A stretch of DNA of 64,000 nt. Source: Paralithodes platypus. Taxonomy: Eukaryota > Arthropoda > Malacostraca > Decapoda > Lithodidae. Location: contig CM064485.1 of assembly GCA_032716605.1 (NCBI GenBank), positions 30,557,697 to 30,621,696 on the forward strand. The letters run 5' to 3'. Both the position numbers and the translations under genes were made by a program. Numbering within the stretch: the stretch's first letter is position 1; every line of letters begins with the position of its first letter. Under the pieces are notes generated by a model. That model was not told where the DNA came from. It worked only from the letters and a program-made list of their open reading frames with translations, and did no database searches. This document shows, piece by piece, positions 45,091 to 58,544 of the stretch.

Positions 45091-45641
45091 ACTATGTTTA
45101 TTAGTCCAAAAGGCATTAATTATTAGTAGCTGGATTTGAAACTCATAAACCACTCCAATGCATATTCTCGCCCAGGATGTCACTAAAGTACGAAAGAAAG
45201 CGGAATGTAGCGATATATAATGAAATATATCTTTCAATTTCGCTTCATGTCACTCCATTCCGAAGTGGAACGAATGACACATTCTGGTCTCGTACTGTGT
45301 TTTGCTCTAGGCGTGATCGTTCAATTTTTCTTTGTCTCGCAATTTGTGAGTTTTTCCAAATTTATCATCATAAGTAGTTGTCATGAAAGTTATTTTTTCG
45401 ACAATGGCGATTGTGTTTCCTGACTAAATTCCGTCAATACCGACAAGTCATCGAGGTGACCCCAACTTTATAATGGCATATATTTACCGGCACCTCAATT
45501 TAAGTACTCATGTTCTGGATGTGGCAAGGAAGTCCGTCCTAAACAGCAGGCCTTCTCGTGTGGGACTCGATGTCCCACACTTTAAATGTCCCAGCGATGG
45601 ATTTAGATGTCAATGACACCATCGACTACCTAACGACCAAC

Positions 45642-45867
45642 AATTGACCACTTGCGAGTTTCAGGCTATAAGGAATTTGGAGCTGTAGACATCGATAGTA
45701 AATAGACATGCAATAATTATGTAGGTTTCTAATGGCTAAAGAGTAGTTGAATTGGGTTTTATCTATTTATAAATGTACTACAACCTTATTTTAACAGGTA
45801 ATTCTGTTGAATATCAATATCTACAGCTCCAATTTCCTTATAGAACGAAACTCGCAAGTGGTCAATT
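45642..45867. mobile_element. Foldback MITE-like element
   Basis: The left 55 bases (AATTGACCACTTGCGAG...GGAGCTGTAGA) and the right end are inverted copies with a few mismatches around a centre of about 115 bases. Non-coding. TSD not resolved. Confidence 0.65.
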
Positions 45868-46723
45868 CAGATGTCCCAGTGGATGTCCCTGTTAGGACTG
45901 TGTTTCCTGATGTAGGCCTACATGTGCACAGGTATTCCACTGGTGTCAAGCTGTATAGCTGCATTTTCCTTTACCATCGTTAGCCGCATTTTCCTTTACC
46001 ATCACTATCTCCGATAGACTGGAAATGGTGTCGTATTTCACACCCAAATGCCATAAAAGGGTGTCCAATATCAAGCCAACTCAACCCTGCTCCTACACAG
46101 GGTCGAAACTCAACCTGATTCAGACTTTCGGAGCTTGATAACAGTTTTAAGACTTTATGTATATATCCATATACAAATAATCGATTTGGATGTGATAATT
46201 ATAAATGTACCTAGCTATATCCTCAGAATATCCGAAAGAAGCGTCATAATCGTATGAAAGGGTGATAACCTATATTAAACTTTGTATACATATACTCAAA
46301 ATTAAGCAATTATATTATATGCATACCCATCACAATGTTGTACAAATTCAAGTCGATCAAAATAATCCCAAAATAAGGACTCAAATAATAATCTTAACAT
46401 GTAAAATTATTTTGTTTAGAAATGTCGGAACATAGCCGCAGCCGTGATGCCGCTACATTCGTGTTTACAGTCAGTAATCAATTAATCATGATTATATTTT
46501 GATGTATTTTACTTGATTTTATTGGATTAGGTTACTAATTATTGGTTAGTTTAGTCAATACAATAAAGCCAAGTTAAATACATTGACATAGAATTGTGAT
46601 TAGGCACGAATGTAGATCGGGCATAGCGGCTGCTTTACCATAAGGGTAAATATATGCCAAGCACGCCAGTATTCGTCTGCTATAGCTGGGAGGTGGACTG
46701 AGTTTCGGGATAGCCTTCGGGAT
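45868..46723. other. Remainder of the duplication unit, nothing recognised
   Basis: A/T-rich DNA with a short tandem CGCATTTTCCTTTACCATC pair near 45960-46005. Ends at the inferred duplication junction. Confidence 0.45.
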
Positions 46724-46990
46724 GAATCCTTGTTAATATATTTTACGTATTAACGGTACCCCAGCAAGTGATCTTGGAAATGTGGCTGAAAATATTATTC
46801 ACTCTGAACTCTTATGGACGGCAGCAAATAGCCTTCAGTTTTCATATACCGGTATATTTTTGTCAATAGGCCTAATGATGATTATAGTGTGTCATTAAAA
46901 CATCAGTCTGACACAGAATTCCTGTTAGTTAATAAACCTGAAGACTGGTACACTATGAGTGTCACAGACATCAGATACATTATGAGTTGA

Positions 46991-48614
46991 GTCTATGATA
47001 TCCGTAATACTTGTTCCTGTCATTAAAGATAAATCAGGTAAAATTACAGCAAAAGACAACTACCGCCCAGTAGCACTTGCTAGTGTGGTGAGTAAGGTAG
47101 TTGAAATGATAATGCTAGAAAGAATGTCTGCATATATTGTCACCAGCAGCAATCAGTTTGGCTTTAAGAAAAATCACGGCACAGACCAATGCATATATGT
47201 GCTGAAAGAAGTGATTGATACATACAACAAACTAAATAGCTCAATTTTCTCTTGTTTTCTTGATGCAAGTAAGGCTTTTGATAGGGTGTGTCACAAAACC
47301 TTATTTGAAAAATTAGTTAACAGGGGAGTGCCTAGCTATATTGTTAGGATACTTATTTTCTGGTATGCTAATCAAAAAATGTGTGTAAGATGGGGCAACA
47401 TCCTGTCAGGCTCTTTCGCCGTAACCAATGGTGTTAGGCAGGGGGGGATATTGTCTCCGTATCTTTTCAACGTCTACATGGATGATCTTAGTCTGGAGCT
47501 GAACAAGACTCGCACTGGGTGCTGTATTGGCAGCACCATTGTAAATCATCTCATGTATGCTGATGACCTAGCCTTAATCGCGCCCTCTGGAGCAGGACTG
47601 GATACATTATTAAGAGTATGTGAAAAATTTGGAATCGAACATTCAGTCAAATTTAATCCTATAAAGAGCAATATCATAATATTTAAATCTAACCTTCTAT
47701 TGAAATCAAAGCTACCTAAATTCCATTTGTATGAAGAAATTATAGAAGAAGTAAGTAAAGTAAAGTATCTAGGACACTATATTTCATGTGATCGCTCAGA
47801 TGATGAGGATATGGGTCGTCAGCGAAGGCAACTTTACATGCAGGGAAATTCAATATTAAGAAAATTTCATATGTGCACATGGGATACAAAAATAACATTG
47901 TTCAACTCCTACTGCTCACCAATGTATACAGCACAACTATGGTGGAACTATAAGAAAATGACAGTGAATAGACTAAGTATCTCATATCACAATATCATGA
48001 AAATGTTTCTGGGGCTCTCAAAATATGAGAGTACAAGTACGCTATGTGCCTATATGAACTTACACTGTTACAAATCACTCATTAGAAAGCTAACATATAA
48101 ATTCATTCAGCGCCTTAACACTTCTGAGAACAGGATCATTAAAATGCTACAAACTCCAAGCATAGTGTACACCTCCAGGATCCAGGCACACTGGAGGAAG
48201 TTGCTCTATATTTAACCTTAAGTAATGATTTCAGGTCTGCTACTCTACAGAATTAGCATACCGGTACTGATCCTCATAGTGCAGTACAGTACCGATATTC
48301 CTATACTGTACTGTAGCAACATACTGTACCGGAAGCTAAATGATGTGAGGCATGGTACTGTACACAATTAGGACAGTGGTTTTGGTAACACAGTAGTTTG
48401 ATGACCACTGTTTTTGGTTGAGGCAGTGCTGTGAACTACATGATAGCAAGCTGGGTATTATTTAATTTCTTTTTATTTTATGTAGCCTATGTACAGTAGC
48501 TTATATATATTTATATATATTTATGTTACTGTAAGGTATATATGGACCCCAGTATGGTCCCCTCTGTACTGTGTGAGTCTGAAATAAAGTATTATTATTA
48601 TTATTATATTATTA
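46991..48614 (+). mobile_element. 5'-truncated LINE inserted in copy B
   Basis: Copy A shows the empty site (GTTGA|TAATAC at about 33840). The insert carries an RT frame, a 3' UTR of about 390 bases with AATAAAG near 48583, and an irregular (ATT)n tail to 48614. No clear TSD beyond one or two bases. The insertion happened after the segmental duplication. Confidence 0.9.
46995..48215 (+). pseudogene. LINE reverse transcriptase, N-terminally truncated
   Basis: 406 codons covering most of the RT and the C-terminal tail. It begins inside the finger region (VPVIKDKSGK, NYRPVALASVVSKVVE), then SCFLDASKAFDRV, NGVRQGGILSPYLFNVYMDD and the catalytic YADD (residues 188-191, 47556-47567), then VKYLGHYIS and a C-terminal region ending at 48215. 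The apurinic endonuclease and ORF1 are absent, so it is not autonomous. The frame is intact, which suggests a recent copy. The first ATG is a chance start after truncation. Confidence 0.88.
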
Positions 48615-50113
48615 TAATACAAAATTATGCATTTTCTAGCTACAAAACAAAGTTAAAACTCACCTTTTAGGATCCTTTGGAAAGCGGAAAAAAGACCGGT
48701 CTCTATTCCATTTTGTATTATTGCAGCAGTTTATAGCTGAACATCCTGTAATCCCCATCGTGGCAACAATAATAAGCCATCAATATCCACGTGTACGAGA
48801 AACACACACCTCTCCCGCTTGAATGATGCCGCCAACTGCAGTGTTTATTCCTATCAGCCGCTAGGTGGCTAGTCTGACCCGTGCCGACCGGGCTGCCCAT
48901 AAGGCTTGTCTGTCTTTCTCTGTATGGTCTTTGCTCCTGACTACTGAGCAAGGATAGTATAGAAGGAGAGGCGACTCTTTGCTTTTGGTTGTAGGCCCCT
49001 GATACTTACCCCATCTAATGTCAAGCACCCATCAATAGAGAATGGTTAATTTTGAACAGTAACTATACAGTTTATACCTCTCAATAGAGAATGTACCGTT
49101 CTTTAGAAAATGGTTATATTCGAGCTATAACTATATAGTTTCTAATATATATAGGCTACCGCTTGCAGTACTCAATATCTCATAATTGTTCACATTCCAT
49201 AATATGTCTAAATAGTAGGCTACTGTGGTAGTTAAATGGAAGTTAAATATCTATAAGCTATAATCCAATAAAATCAATCTAAATCGAATTACTCCATATC
49301 TAAATTGAATTGGATCTGAAACAAGCTAATTTATATCCAAAGGTCTCACATAATAAATGATATATATAGGGTAAGGTTATAAGGGTTAATATTAGCCAGG
49401 AATTAACTCACCAATAGTTCCACGTGGCAATGAGGCAAGGGAGAACGTTTACCCAATATGGCGGACAATGGGGAGGCAAGACACCGGTCCCGAGACTCGA
49501 GTCAAGTGAAAGAAAGAATAAATGATTACATGGGAATGGACATGAATATTATGCTTATCTGTCAATCAGTCATGGCGTCGATGAGAGCGTCGTGATGGTG
49601 TAGCTGTTTGTATTGCTGTCAGTGTATTGTGATTAGAGGTACAATAGCGCGATCAACTGAAGGCGGAAATTTGATGTTAACTGGTCGGTGTTCGTGAAGG
49701 CTCTGCTCTCTCTTCCTCAGAGGCACAACTTGCTGCCTTGGCAAAGGCCAGGAGCCCAAATTATCGTACCGCATCTAGGTTGCTCTATACGATAAATTAT
49801 ATTAATATATATAATAAATTCATATATACTACATAAGACCATGGCAATATTGCTTAATAGCATATTAGGCCTTTTATAACTTAACTTATTTACAATCTTA
49901 TAATATACGATCTACTCGTCCTACGTCGTGCTGCAGGAGCGACCGTGACGTTGTGAGTCGTAGCCTATCGTATTTACGATAGCTACTGTTGTCACTCATG
50001 TTTTAATTGTGATCCCCATTATGTCATTATCATTATTGTCCTACTTTATAGTCCATATGCTACTACAACTAAATATATTGTGCTACATTCCATGTATACA
50101 ATCTAGTATTTAA

Positions 50114-50426
50114 TAGGGCCCCTCCATCATTGACGACTTCGCCTATTAACATTAATAGTCTCCATTCAACATCCTGCGCCAGCAATTTGAATAACCCGTG
50201 CGGAAGATCATGGAGTACTCATCATAAGTGCACGCCTAATTCCCTTATGGGATCGTCATTTTGATTGGGTACCCTACAGAAAAAAAACTCTGTAAAAAAT
50301 AAAAAATAAAAGATAATTTAATATCTGTTATCATATGACTTGCCATATACGTGGATTTCTCATGCTTTATTTCTCATGCTTTGCTTCCCTGATACCAGGC
50401 CCCCTAGCGGCCATCTTCGTTCTTCC
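50114..50426 (+). repeat. DIRS B left inverted terminal repeat
   Basis: Reverse complement of 58201-58494, and the counterpart of 35355-35667. Confidence 0.88.
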
Positions 50427-51675
50427 TTCTTCCGCGTCCCTCCCGATCACAGGGCTCGCCCAGTGTCCGCTTCATTCGACGTTCACAGAGCTTCTAGTGA
50501 GTCCTTACTCATTTATATATATCTGGGTTGCAGTAACAAGGTTTAGATTAGCTAGCACGGCTGCCAGATTGGTCGGTCCGCAGGAAGAGTGTGTTAAAAT
50601 AGGGTACCATTGTCACAGGCGTCCAGGAGGCCCGGATGGGTGGACCGCGTGTGTTGTTTTATTTGTGTATGACGCTTTAGCTGTTGTGTTTACTTAGCTA
50701 GAAGGCGACCACGCTACAAGGCATGATACAGACTGTCAATATTGAGGATAGTACATGCCACTTTCTACAATTATCAGCAAATGCTCTGGTTTAAGGGTAT
50801 CTGCACGTGGTGCTCCACCTTCCAGGGTTCGTGTTTTGCTTAGGCCCCTTGTTGGGGGCCTCCCTCTTCATGGTGCGGCTGCCGGTTCTGGAGCGTCTTC
50901 GGCTGGGATGTGTTAGGGTCACGTGGTCGTCATAATTAGGGGTCTCCGTCATAGGCTACAGGTAATTTAGGTGTCTAAATTTTTCTGTTGTTATTGATTA
51001 CATATGTTTTCCCCCTGTGTTGGTTCGGGCATGCGAGCTCGAACATTTGGGGCTTGGGAGACGTCCCTATATGTCATGATGCATGTTATTTATGTGTGTG
51101 GGACTGCAGGAAAAGGGCTGTGCCATCCCTGTTTCCCGGCAGTTTTTGTCTGTTCCGGCGGCCCTGTGCGGTGGGTCCAAGTAGTCCGCCTCTGGCGGAT
51201 AGGAACATTCAGAAGATCCCGGCGTGGTTTGGCTAAACCACACTCTCCCGGCGGAATTGCATTTCTACCGGGGCTACCATCTCGGCTCGCCGAGTGAACT
51301 CACCCTGTCTGGCCTAGTGACACGTAACGACTTCATCGCCCGCGGCGACATCAGTCAAGTGTTCACTACGTGATATATTAGTTTTGCAAACTGGTTCGAT
51401 ACAGTCAGAACTTAATAAGGTCAAGGGACCTGTGACGCTTGTCACAGGTAAGTTTGTGAGAAACTCAGCTAGACAGATCCGGCGGAAGGTTAGAATAGTG
51501 GTGCACTTTTCACTAAGTATCCGGCGGATTTGAGATAGGATGTATAATACCTCACAGGTTATCCTTATGAGCATTGATTCCTGGAAATTTTCTTTCCAGA
51601 CTCCCAGGCTACTTCTCCGGCGGAGTTGGCCATCGGATCCCGGCGGAGGAGGGGACCCTCTCTTTGAACGGCACT

Positions 51676-54600
51676 ATGCCTAGATTTGATCTTTGCGCTA
51701 CACCCACTTGTTCCCTCTTACCAGTGTTTGCTCATACTTTTTGAACTAAATGTGTCAAGTGCCTCGATCGCTCAGGCGGCGTGTGATTGTCGAAAAAGTG
51801 CGCCGTTTGTTCAGATTTAAAGTCCGCCTTGTTAGCTAAAACAGACCTTTCATGTTTGGCGGCTCTGCATGAAGTTAAAGCGACATTCAATACGTACGCT
51901 AAGGATGTTGCCCATAAGGCCCTCCAGTATGATGACGAGGTCCTATGGGAAAAGCTTATTATAAAGTCACCTTTAGTAAAACCCGGTCCCTCTAAAGCGG
52001 TCAGACCTAAGGTCAAAACTAAAGCCATAAGCAAAGAATTTGTCAATAGTAGTAGTGAGAGCGACGTCACGGTGGTCCCCTCCTCGGCCCGTGCCACGCG
52101 GCGGAAGTCGAGGTCCAGGTTGAAGTCCCCACGGCAACGCTTTCACCACTCTACCTCGGACTCTTCGAGGTCGCACAAACGCCGAAGAGAAGAGTATACC
52201 TCTTCAAGCAGCCGGCGGGAGACCACCCAACTGTCACCACCCACACCTCCCTCTGACACTCAGACACCCACTACTAGTGAGGAACATTCTAGGCATGTAA
52301 CTTCTGATGTAACGTTTGCAATACCAAAAATTATCTCTAGTTCCCAGGGGTGTGAGATCAACAGGCCATAGTAGGGTACTGGCCGATCAATTTAACCCGT
52401 CCAGCCCCGGCTAGTTTTGTAATGTTTGTTCACCAGAACCCGGCCGGTTTTCAAAAAATGGTTTTATTCCAGAAACAATAGCGAATGGGTTAGGAATGAA
52501 GGAAAAACCACGAAAAACCGCTCAAAAAGCTTAAAGAATGGTCCTACAGAGCCCCCGAAAACGTATTTTACAAGAGTAAAAAATTGAAGGCAATTACCCC
52601 AAAAAACCAGGTTATTGCACGCTCACGCGCACGCACGTGGACTTTGAGAGTTTTCAACCATCGGCACGGTTGCGTGGGATACGTACACAGTTCCCATACA
52701 AATCTGAGCCCTCTTGAGTGGCTACACCTGAGGTTACGGTCGGCGCAATTAGGGTGACGCGCCAGGCGCGTCTCTGGGGCTGTGCGTTACATACATCGCC
52801 GACGCGTCAGGCGCGTCGCTGGGGCTGTACGGGTTAAGGGTCGTCCGGCGGGGGTATAAATTATCTCTCCGATGGATCAGGACCCCCAGCCCTTGGCGGC
52901 AGCAGGTTACTGGCGCCATCCAGAACCATCACTCAATGTCATTCTAGAACAGACTGAGGATGGCAATACCAACGTGTTGCCATCTTTGGTGCCTGATTTG
53001 TCTTGGCCCCCTAAGGATCACGAGGACTCTCAAGAGTTAGCATCACATGAACTCTTGGAGCAGAGTGAGGAGCCGGCGGATCCTATGTTCTCCCCGGCTC
53101 CTCAGTTGCTTCCAAGTAATTATTCTGAAGCTAGTTCAAATTCATCCAAAGATCCCTCACGACAATGGATGACTTCGGACCAGGTAAATGACTTATTACA
53201 TAAGGTGTTACAGCAGTACCAACTCCCTGCCTCGTCAGATCAGCCGGTTATTACCTCAACTGCTCCCGCTAGTACTCCTGTGGTGAGACCATTAGATCTT
53301 CCGTCAATCTTGACGTCATCCCCTACCCCAGTGGTGGAAACAACCCCAGGTCCTATAGGACCGGCGGCGCTAGCTATGTCCACCCTGAGGGTGATTACTG
53401 ACGTTCAACCGCCCCCCTTAGACAAGTTACCGGTGAGGAAAGACCCTATGCCTCTCCTCTATGGTGCTGATTGCTCTTGGGTACCTGTAGTACCAGAGAA
53501 CCCCCTTATAGCTCAACCATCTGTGTCAAGAGACCCTCCAGTCCCCATAGAATGGTCCATAGAGATCAATAAGAACCTAAAATTTAGGGCTAAAGACGAG
53601 ACAGGGAGGGTGCTAGATGTTCTAATTAAAGGTGTACCTAGTTCCCTTAATCCGGCATATTTTGTGTATTCAGCTGCTCCGGCAGTTCCCTCCGCCGCTT
53701 CTGCATGACTTTTTGCTGACTGGTCGAAGGCTGATGGCATCAATGATGTCAAGGCCTTAAAAGCTCTTATGCCGGAGTTGGCTACAACCCCGGCTCTGGA
53801 CCAAGCTCAGAACCCGGTCCTGTAGATGCGGTAGTTAGGAGTCGGCCCGTGGGTGGATTGGGAAATAGAGGCCCAGGTATTTGCCACTACTATTACATCC
53901 AAAGTGTCACATCAAATTCCCCAAGAGAATCACACTTATTGTTCTCTACCAGTGTCCAAAGCAGAAGGGGTACCACCAGCCTTACTAACTTTTCTGGCGG
54001 CCCCCAAAGTATCATTGCATGCCTTAGATGACCCCTTTTCTCCACCACCACCTGCTCACTTGGAGCGATATTTTAGGTTACGAAATAAGGCTTACCGGAT
54101 GTTCTCTCAATACTTGGTGAGCCATCAAGTAGCCGCCTCTCTAGCACGTACGATCTCTGCCATCACTGACCCCCAAATTCGGAGAGCCATTGAGCTGTCT
54201 CGTAGACTGTCACTTCAAAATGCCATTCAGTCCCTAGGCGACATTATAATCGCGATTTTGGAGGCGGTACGAGCTCGCCAAGACTTGAGAGTGCATCTGG
54301 TAAAGAAGTTGCCGGCGGACATAGGTCGCCGGGTGACTCTCTCCCCGGTGCTTACGGCCACCCTTCTTAACACTGAAACTTGGAGCTTAGTCTTTAATTT
54401 GGTAAGCGGTTGGAAACAGGTTACCTCCCAAGCGAGGAAGGACACCCCCAAGAAACCCTTTCATAAATCAAGGGGCGGTCACAAGCAGTACCAAACACAT
54501 ACTAAACAGTCATCTCGAGACCCCAAACCATCCCCTCAGCAGGGAGGTCCTCAGTACAAAACCAAACAAGGTAAGCCTCACGGGTATAAGGGTAAGGCCC

Positions 54601-54683
54601 CATATAAAGGTCATCAGAACACTGCACCAGCCAAAACTAGTCAAGTGTCCGATGCCAACACACCTCCCTCTCCAAAAAACTAG
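51676..54683 (+). pseudogene. DIRS B gag-like ORF1, broken and split by a MITE
   Basis: Counterpart of the copy A ORF1. It has the shared TGA, TAA and TAG stops. It also has an early TGA (HTF* where A reads HTFCAK), an extra A near 52326, TGA at about 53706 (CGA in A), and TAG just after the shared 53823 stop. The 438-bp MITE lies between its Ser/Arg-rich and Pro-rich parts. The middle segment 52872-53708 reads through the point where copy A lost a base. Confidence 0.8.
52396..52833 (-). mobile_element. 438-bp piggyBac-type MITE, copy 2 (in DIRS B)
   Basis: TTAA 52392-52395 and 52834-52837. DIRS A has a single TTAA at the same place (about 37633), giving a clean empty site. Near-identical to the copy at 11755-12192 and the same length. 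The ends are CCCGTCCAGCCCCGG and, complemented, CCCGTACAGCCCCAGC. Confidence 0.95.
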
Positions 54684-54739
54684 CCACTCATCCTCCCCAC
54701 ATCCTGGAGTCGAGCTCAAAGACCCGGGATTGGGAAGTT

Positions 54740-56592
54740 GCCGTGACGGACGATCCCCGGTTGCACCTGGGGTCGTTCCGTTCATTCCGCTCAGCCTGGC
54801 CCAAGCGTACCTGGGCCAGAAAAGTAGTGAGCAAAGGAATTACCTGGCGATGGCTCCGGCGGCCCCGACTGTGTCAGCCGCAGGAATATACCCCAGTGTC
54901 TCAGGAGGAGGAGGCCGTGTTACAAGAAATGATTGCCAAATGAGTCCTTATTCCAGTCAACGCATCCCAGCTAGCTTTCACGTCACACCTCTTTTTAGTG
55001 CCAAAAAGGGACAGTGTGCAGATGCCACCAGTTCTAGATCTCTCGCAACTGAACACATTTATAGAGAATTCACCCTTCAGGATGCTGACGATACAGCAAC
55101 TCAGACTCGCACTCCCGCCGCAAGGTTGGATGTGTTCGATTGATCTCAAAGATGCCTATTGGCATATCCCTATAAACAAGAGGTTCCAAAAGTTTCTCGC
55201 TTTGAGAATCCGGCAAGAGACTTACGTCTGTCAAAGGATGCCATTCGGGCTGAACCTAGCACCAAGAGATATCACCAAGCTTGTCAGGCAAGCCCTTTTA
55301 TCCCTATTAGTTCAAGGCATACAGGTGTTTTGGTATCTGGACGATTGGCTAGTAGTGGCAAACTCGTTAGAATTATGTCAGAACCATGTCAACCGAGTGT
55401 TAGCTCATGTACAAGCCCTAGGGTTCAAGGTGAACTTGGCAAAGTCACACCTTGTCCCCTCAAGGACGATTCAGTGGATAGGGCTGATCTGGGATACCGC
55501 CGCTCTGACTCTTACACAGAGTGCGGACAACCGCAACAGGTTTCGAAGGAAACTGTTCCGGTTCCTCCACAGTCTGGATACGACCAGGAAAATGTGGGAT
55601 TCCCTGATCGGTTCTCTCAACTGGATACAATTAACTGTCAAACTAGGCCGACTAAAAACCAAGCGATTAATCCTGGAAGGCAACAAAGTGTTCCCTCTCT
55701 TACCGGAGAAGAAATGATGGCCAATTCCTCCATTAATCCACAACTTGCTCTCGGCTTGGACCAAGCACGAAGTCCTCTACTCAGTCATGTCATGGGTTTC
55801 TCCCCCACCTACGGTATGGATAGACACGGACGCCTCGGGGTCCCTGGGGTGGGGATATCAGTCGCGTCTAGGCCACCAGGGACAAGGCATTTTGGGGGCA
55901 AAAAGCAGGAGCTTTTAGTTCCCCTGTTCTTTCTCCAAACTCACGGCACGACTTTGAAGAACAAATCAATAGCATTCAGAATGGACAATCAAACTGTATT
56001 TGTTTGCATTCAGAAGCAAGGCTCAGTGAGGTCACAAGAGTTATTGAGAGTTTCAGAACAAATTTTTACCCTAGCAGACTCGCTAGGGATTCATCTGCAT
56101 GCCACATACCTCCCCGGCGTGGCGAACGTCTGGGCAGACGCTCTCTCTCGCCGACGGAGCACTTTAGTAGAATGGACAATCAAACAGGCGATCTTCAACA
56201 AGATAATTGCAAAGCCGGCCCGTCCACAAGTAGACTTGTTTGCGTCAACGGAGAACCACAGACTGCCACTCTTTCTGACCCGTCACGGGGTAACCCCGGC
56301 GGGGGGACCCGATGCATTGCTGGTGGACTGGAACAAGTGGACCTCGATCTATCTGTTTCCGCCACCAGACTCTGTGGTAATGTGCAAGGTCATTCACAAA
56401 CTAAGGGATTACCGGGGCCGAATAGTGCTGATCGCGCCGCTCTGGCCGGCTCGGGTATGGTACCACCAATTGCAACAGTGGTGCCGGACCCCGGTGTCCC
56501 TCCCGGTCTCCGCCTTCCACTTGGAAGCGATTGGCAACCTTCGGACCTCTCTCAGTTTTGCCTTATGGATATTTTCTCTGCCAAATGGCTAA
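54740..56592 (+). pseudogene. DIRS B RT-RNase H-methyltransferase ORF, broken
   Basis: The RT frame runs from about 54740 (WPKRTWARKVVSKGITWRW) to TGA 55715-55717. A copy-specific TGA lies near 54941, where copy A has CGA. IDLKDAYWHIPI and YLDD are present. RNase H/methyltransferase residues continue in the next frame to 56592. The long open frame beginning at 55159 is a hybrid: its first part is a shadow of RT, its second part the true RNase H frame. Confidence 0.83.
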
Positions 56593-57644
56593 ATAAATTT
56601 GGGCCTAGTTTCACTCAAAAGCTCATGAATCAGTACACCCCGTCTACCAGCAGACAATATCGATCACATTGGAAAACTTTTACGACCTGGATTGTGGAAT
56701 CAAGGCAGATGACTGCATCGACAGCCTTAGTGTTCAAGTACTTAGATTATCTGTTTGAGCAGAAACATTTTTAGGTCATAACGTTAAAGAATTATCTGTC
56801 GGCCATTAGAACCCCCATCCTTGATCTCACCGGCCTTTCCATACTGCATGCGGAGGAGAAAGGTTTTATGAGGGCATATTTCAAACTTCGTCCTCCTCCT
56901 CGCCAACTCATGCCCACCTGGTCCCTTGATAAAGCTTTGGAATTGCTACAATCCCGCAAGTATAATCATGCGCCGGACTTTGACTCACTTTTTAAGAAAG
57001 CGGTTTTTCTCATGGCACTTGCCACTGGACACCGGGTATCAGAGCTGGCGTCGATGAGCAACGAACCAAACTGTCTCAGGTTTGGGAGGCTGCACGACAA
57101 TGTGCAAATCGCGCCGTCTCCCTCATTTATTGCTAAAAATGAACATTCAGACCATGTCTTTTCTGAATATTCAGTGCCGGCCCTCAAGAGGGGCCTCATT
57201 CATCACATGTTATGTCCGGTGCAAGCACTCACAAAGTTTATGAGGGCTGCGCAACCTTGCCAACCAGGTGCTTTATGGGTGAACCGAACAGGTACGCATG
57301 CTACGAAACGGAAGTTAACTTCATTACTAGTAGACATTATTAAGGAAAGTAACCCCGGCGTGTTAGGTCGGTCTCACGACATTAGGAAGTGGGCGGTGTC
57401 TCTCAGATTTTTACAATTTTTTTCAATTGAGGATATTGCTAAGACCCAACTTTGGGCTTCCAACCATACATTCCTGACACGCTACCTGTCAGTCACTCTA
57501 GATAAACCAAAGCATACTTGTGTAGCTTTACGGCAACGGGTACAGAAGGTAGTATGTTTTATTAGTTGTTTGTTAAAAAGGGGGGGGGGGGCTGTGCGGA
57601 ATAAGGCCATATCCTTGGAGATTGTGATATATCACGAGCTGTGA
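56565..57644 (+). pseudogene. DIRS B tyrosine recombinase, internal stop and lost terminal stop
   Basis: Same layout as copy A, with the shared TAG at 56772-56774 in the linker. The catalytic Arg, HxxR, Trp and Tyr positions are kept. The normal terminal TAG has become AAG, adding about 32 read-through residues to 57644. Confidence 0.85.
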
Positions 57645-58026
57645 TAGGATGGGTTCTACAGTCCAGTATTTAGTCGTGTTTAATTTTAAGAGAGTTATCA
57701 CATAGTTGCAACTACTGTATGTCTATTTTTTACCAAAGTGCACAGTGAGATTACTGTACAATTAGTTTTAAGAACAGAGCAAGTACCTACTGCAGGGTCT
57801 CGCTCGGTAGGACACAGATGTGTCACACTCTTTTCATGCATAAGGTCGCCTGCAACGACCTTACCATGAGCAAGCAGTTTCTTAATGCCACGCACTGCTA
57901 GCAAATCTTTTATATATTTTTTTATTTTGTATTGCATACAATAAAAATCTTAAGAAAATGTTATTCGGATATGCTTCCCTAAGGTTAGGATATTTTACGA
58001 ATGTCCCGCCTCCAGTCTTGATATTC

Positions 58027-58136
58027 AGGCGAAGTCGTCAATGATGGAGGGGCCCTATTAAATTATAGGTTTGATTCCCGAAAGGAAGTAGAGAAAACCT
58101 AATATTTAGTAGGGCCCCGTAATCATTGACGACTCG
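58027..58136 (+). repeat. DIRS B internal complementary region
   Basis: Matches both DIRS B termini in inverse orientation, as in copy A. Confidence 0.9.
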
Positions 58137-58200
58137 GGCCCTCCCAACCATACCCCTTCCCATTCGTTGATTTCCATAGTTTTTTCTTGGTATACAGTGT

Positions 58201-58544
58201 AGGACGAAGATGGCCGCTAGGGGGCCTGGTATCAGGGAAACAAAGCTTGAGAAATCCTCGTATATGGCAAGTCATATGATAACAGATATTAAATTATCTT
58301 TTCTTTTTTCTTTTTTACAGAGTTTTTATTCTGTAGGGTACCCAATCAAAATGACGATCCCATAAGGGAATTAGGCGTGCACTTATGATGATTACTCCAT
58401 GATCTTCCGCGCGGGTTATTCAAATTGCTGGCGCAGGATGTTGAATGGAGACTATAAATGTTAATAGGTGAAGTCGTCAATGATTACGGGGCCCTACTAA
58501 ATATTAGGTTTTCTCTACTTCCCTTCGGGAATCAAACCTATAAT
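58201..58544 (-). repeat. DIRS B right inverted terminal repeat with extension
   Basis: 58201-58494 is the complement of the left repeat; 58495-58544 is the terminal extension. Confidence 0.88.

Larger units (their letters stand above)
33569..46723 (+). repeat. Tandem segmental duplication, copy A
   Basis: The sequence from GAATCCTTG at 33569 recurs from 46724. The match runs, apart from insertions, to about 45479 (copy B 60419), where copy B is cut by an LTR element. Sequence 45480-46723 has no visible partner because it would lie beyond that insertion. If the unit is 33569-46723, copy B follows head-to-tail. Identity looks about 97% by eye. Confidence 0.85.
50108..58544 (+). mobile_element. 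DIRS1-like retrotransposon, copy B
   Basis: Same architecture as copy A: inverted repeats 50114-50426 and 58201-58494, right extension to 58544, internal complementary region 58027-58136. About 440 bases longer because of the MITE at 52396-52833. It shares the copy A lesions and has extra stops of its own. Confidence 0.93.

Noticed and set aside
55159..56592. The 477-codon frame in DIRS B as one intact protein
   Set aside because: Its first part is antiphase to RT and only its second part is real RNase H/methyltransferase. The long opening arises by chance.
35349..58544. Two independent DIRS insertions
   Set aside because: Shared flanks on both sides and shared disabling mutations show one insertion followed by segmental duplication.
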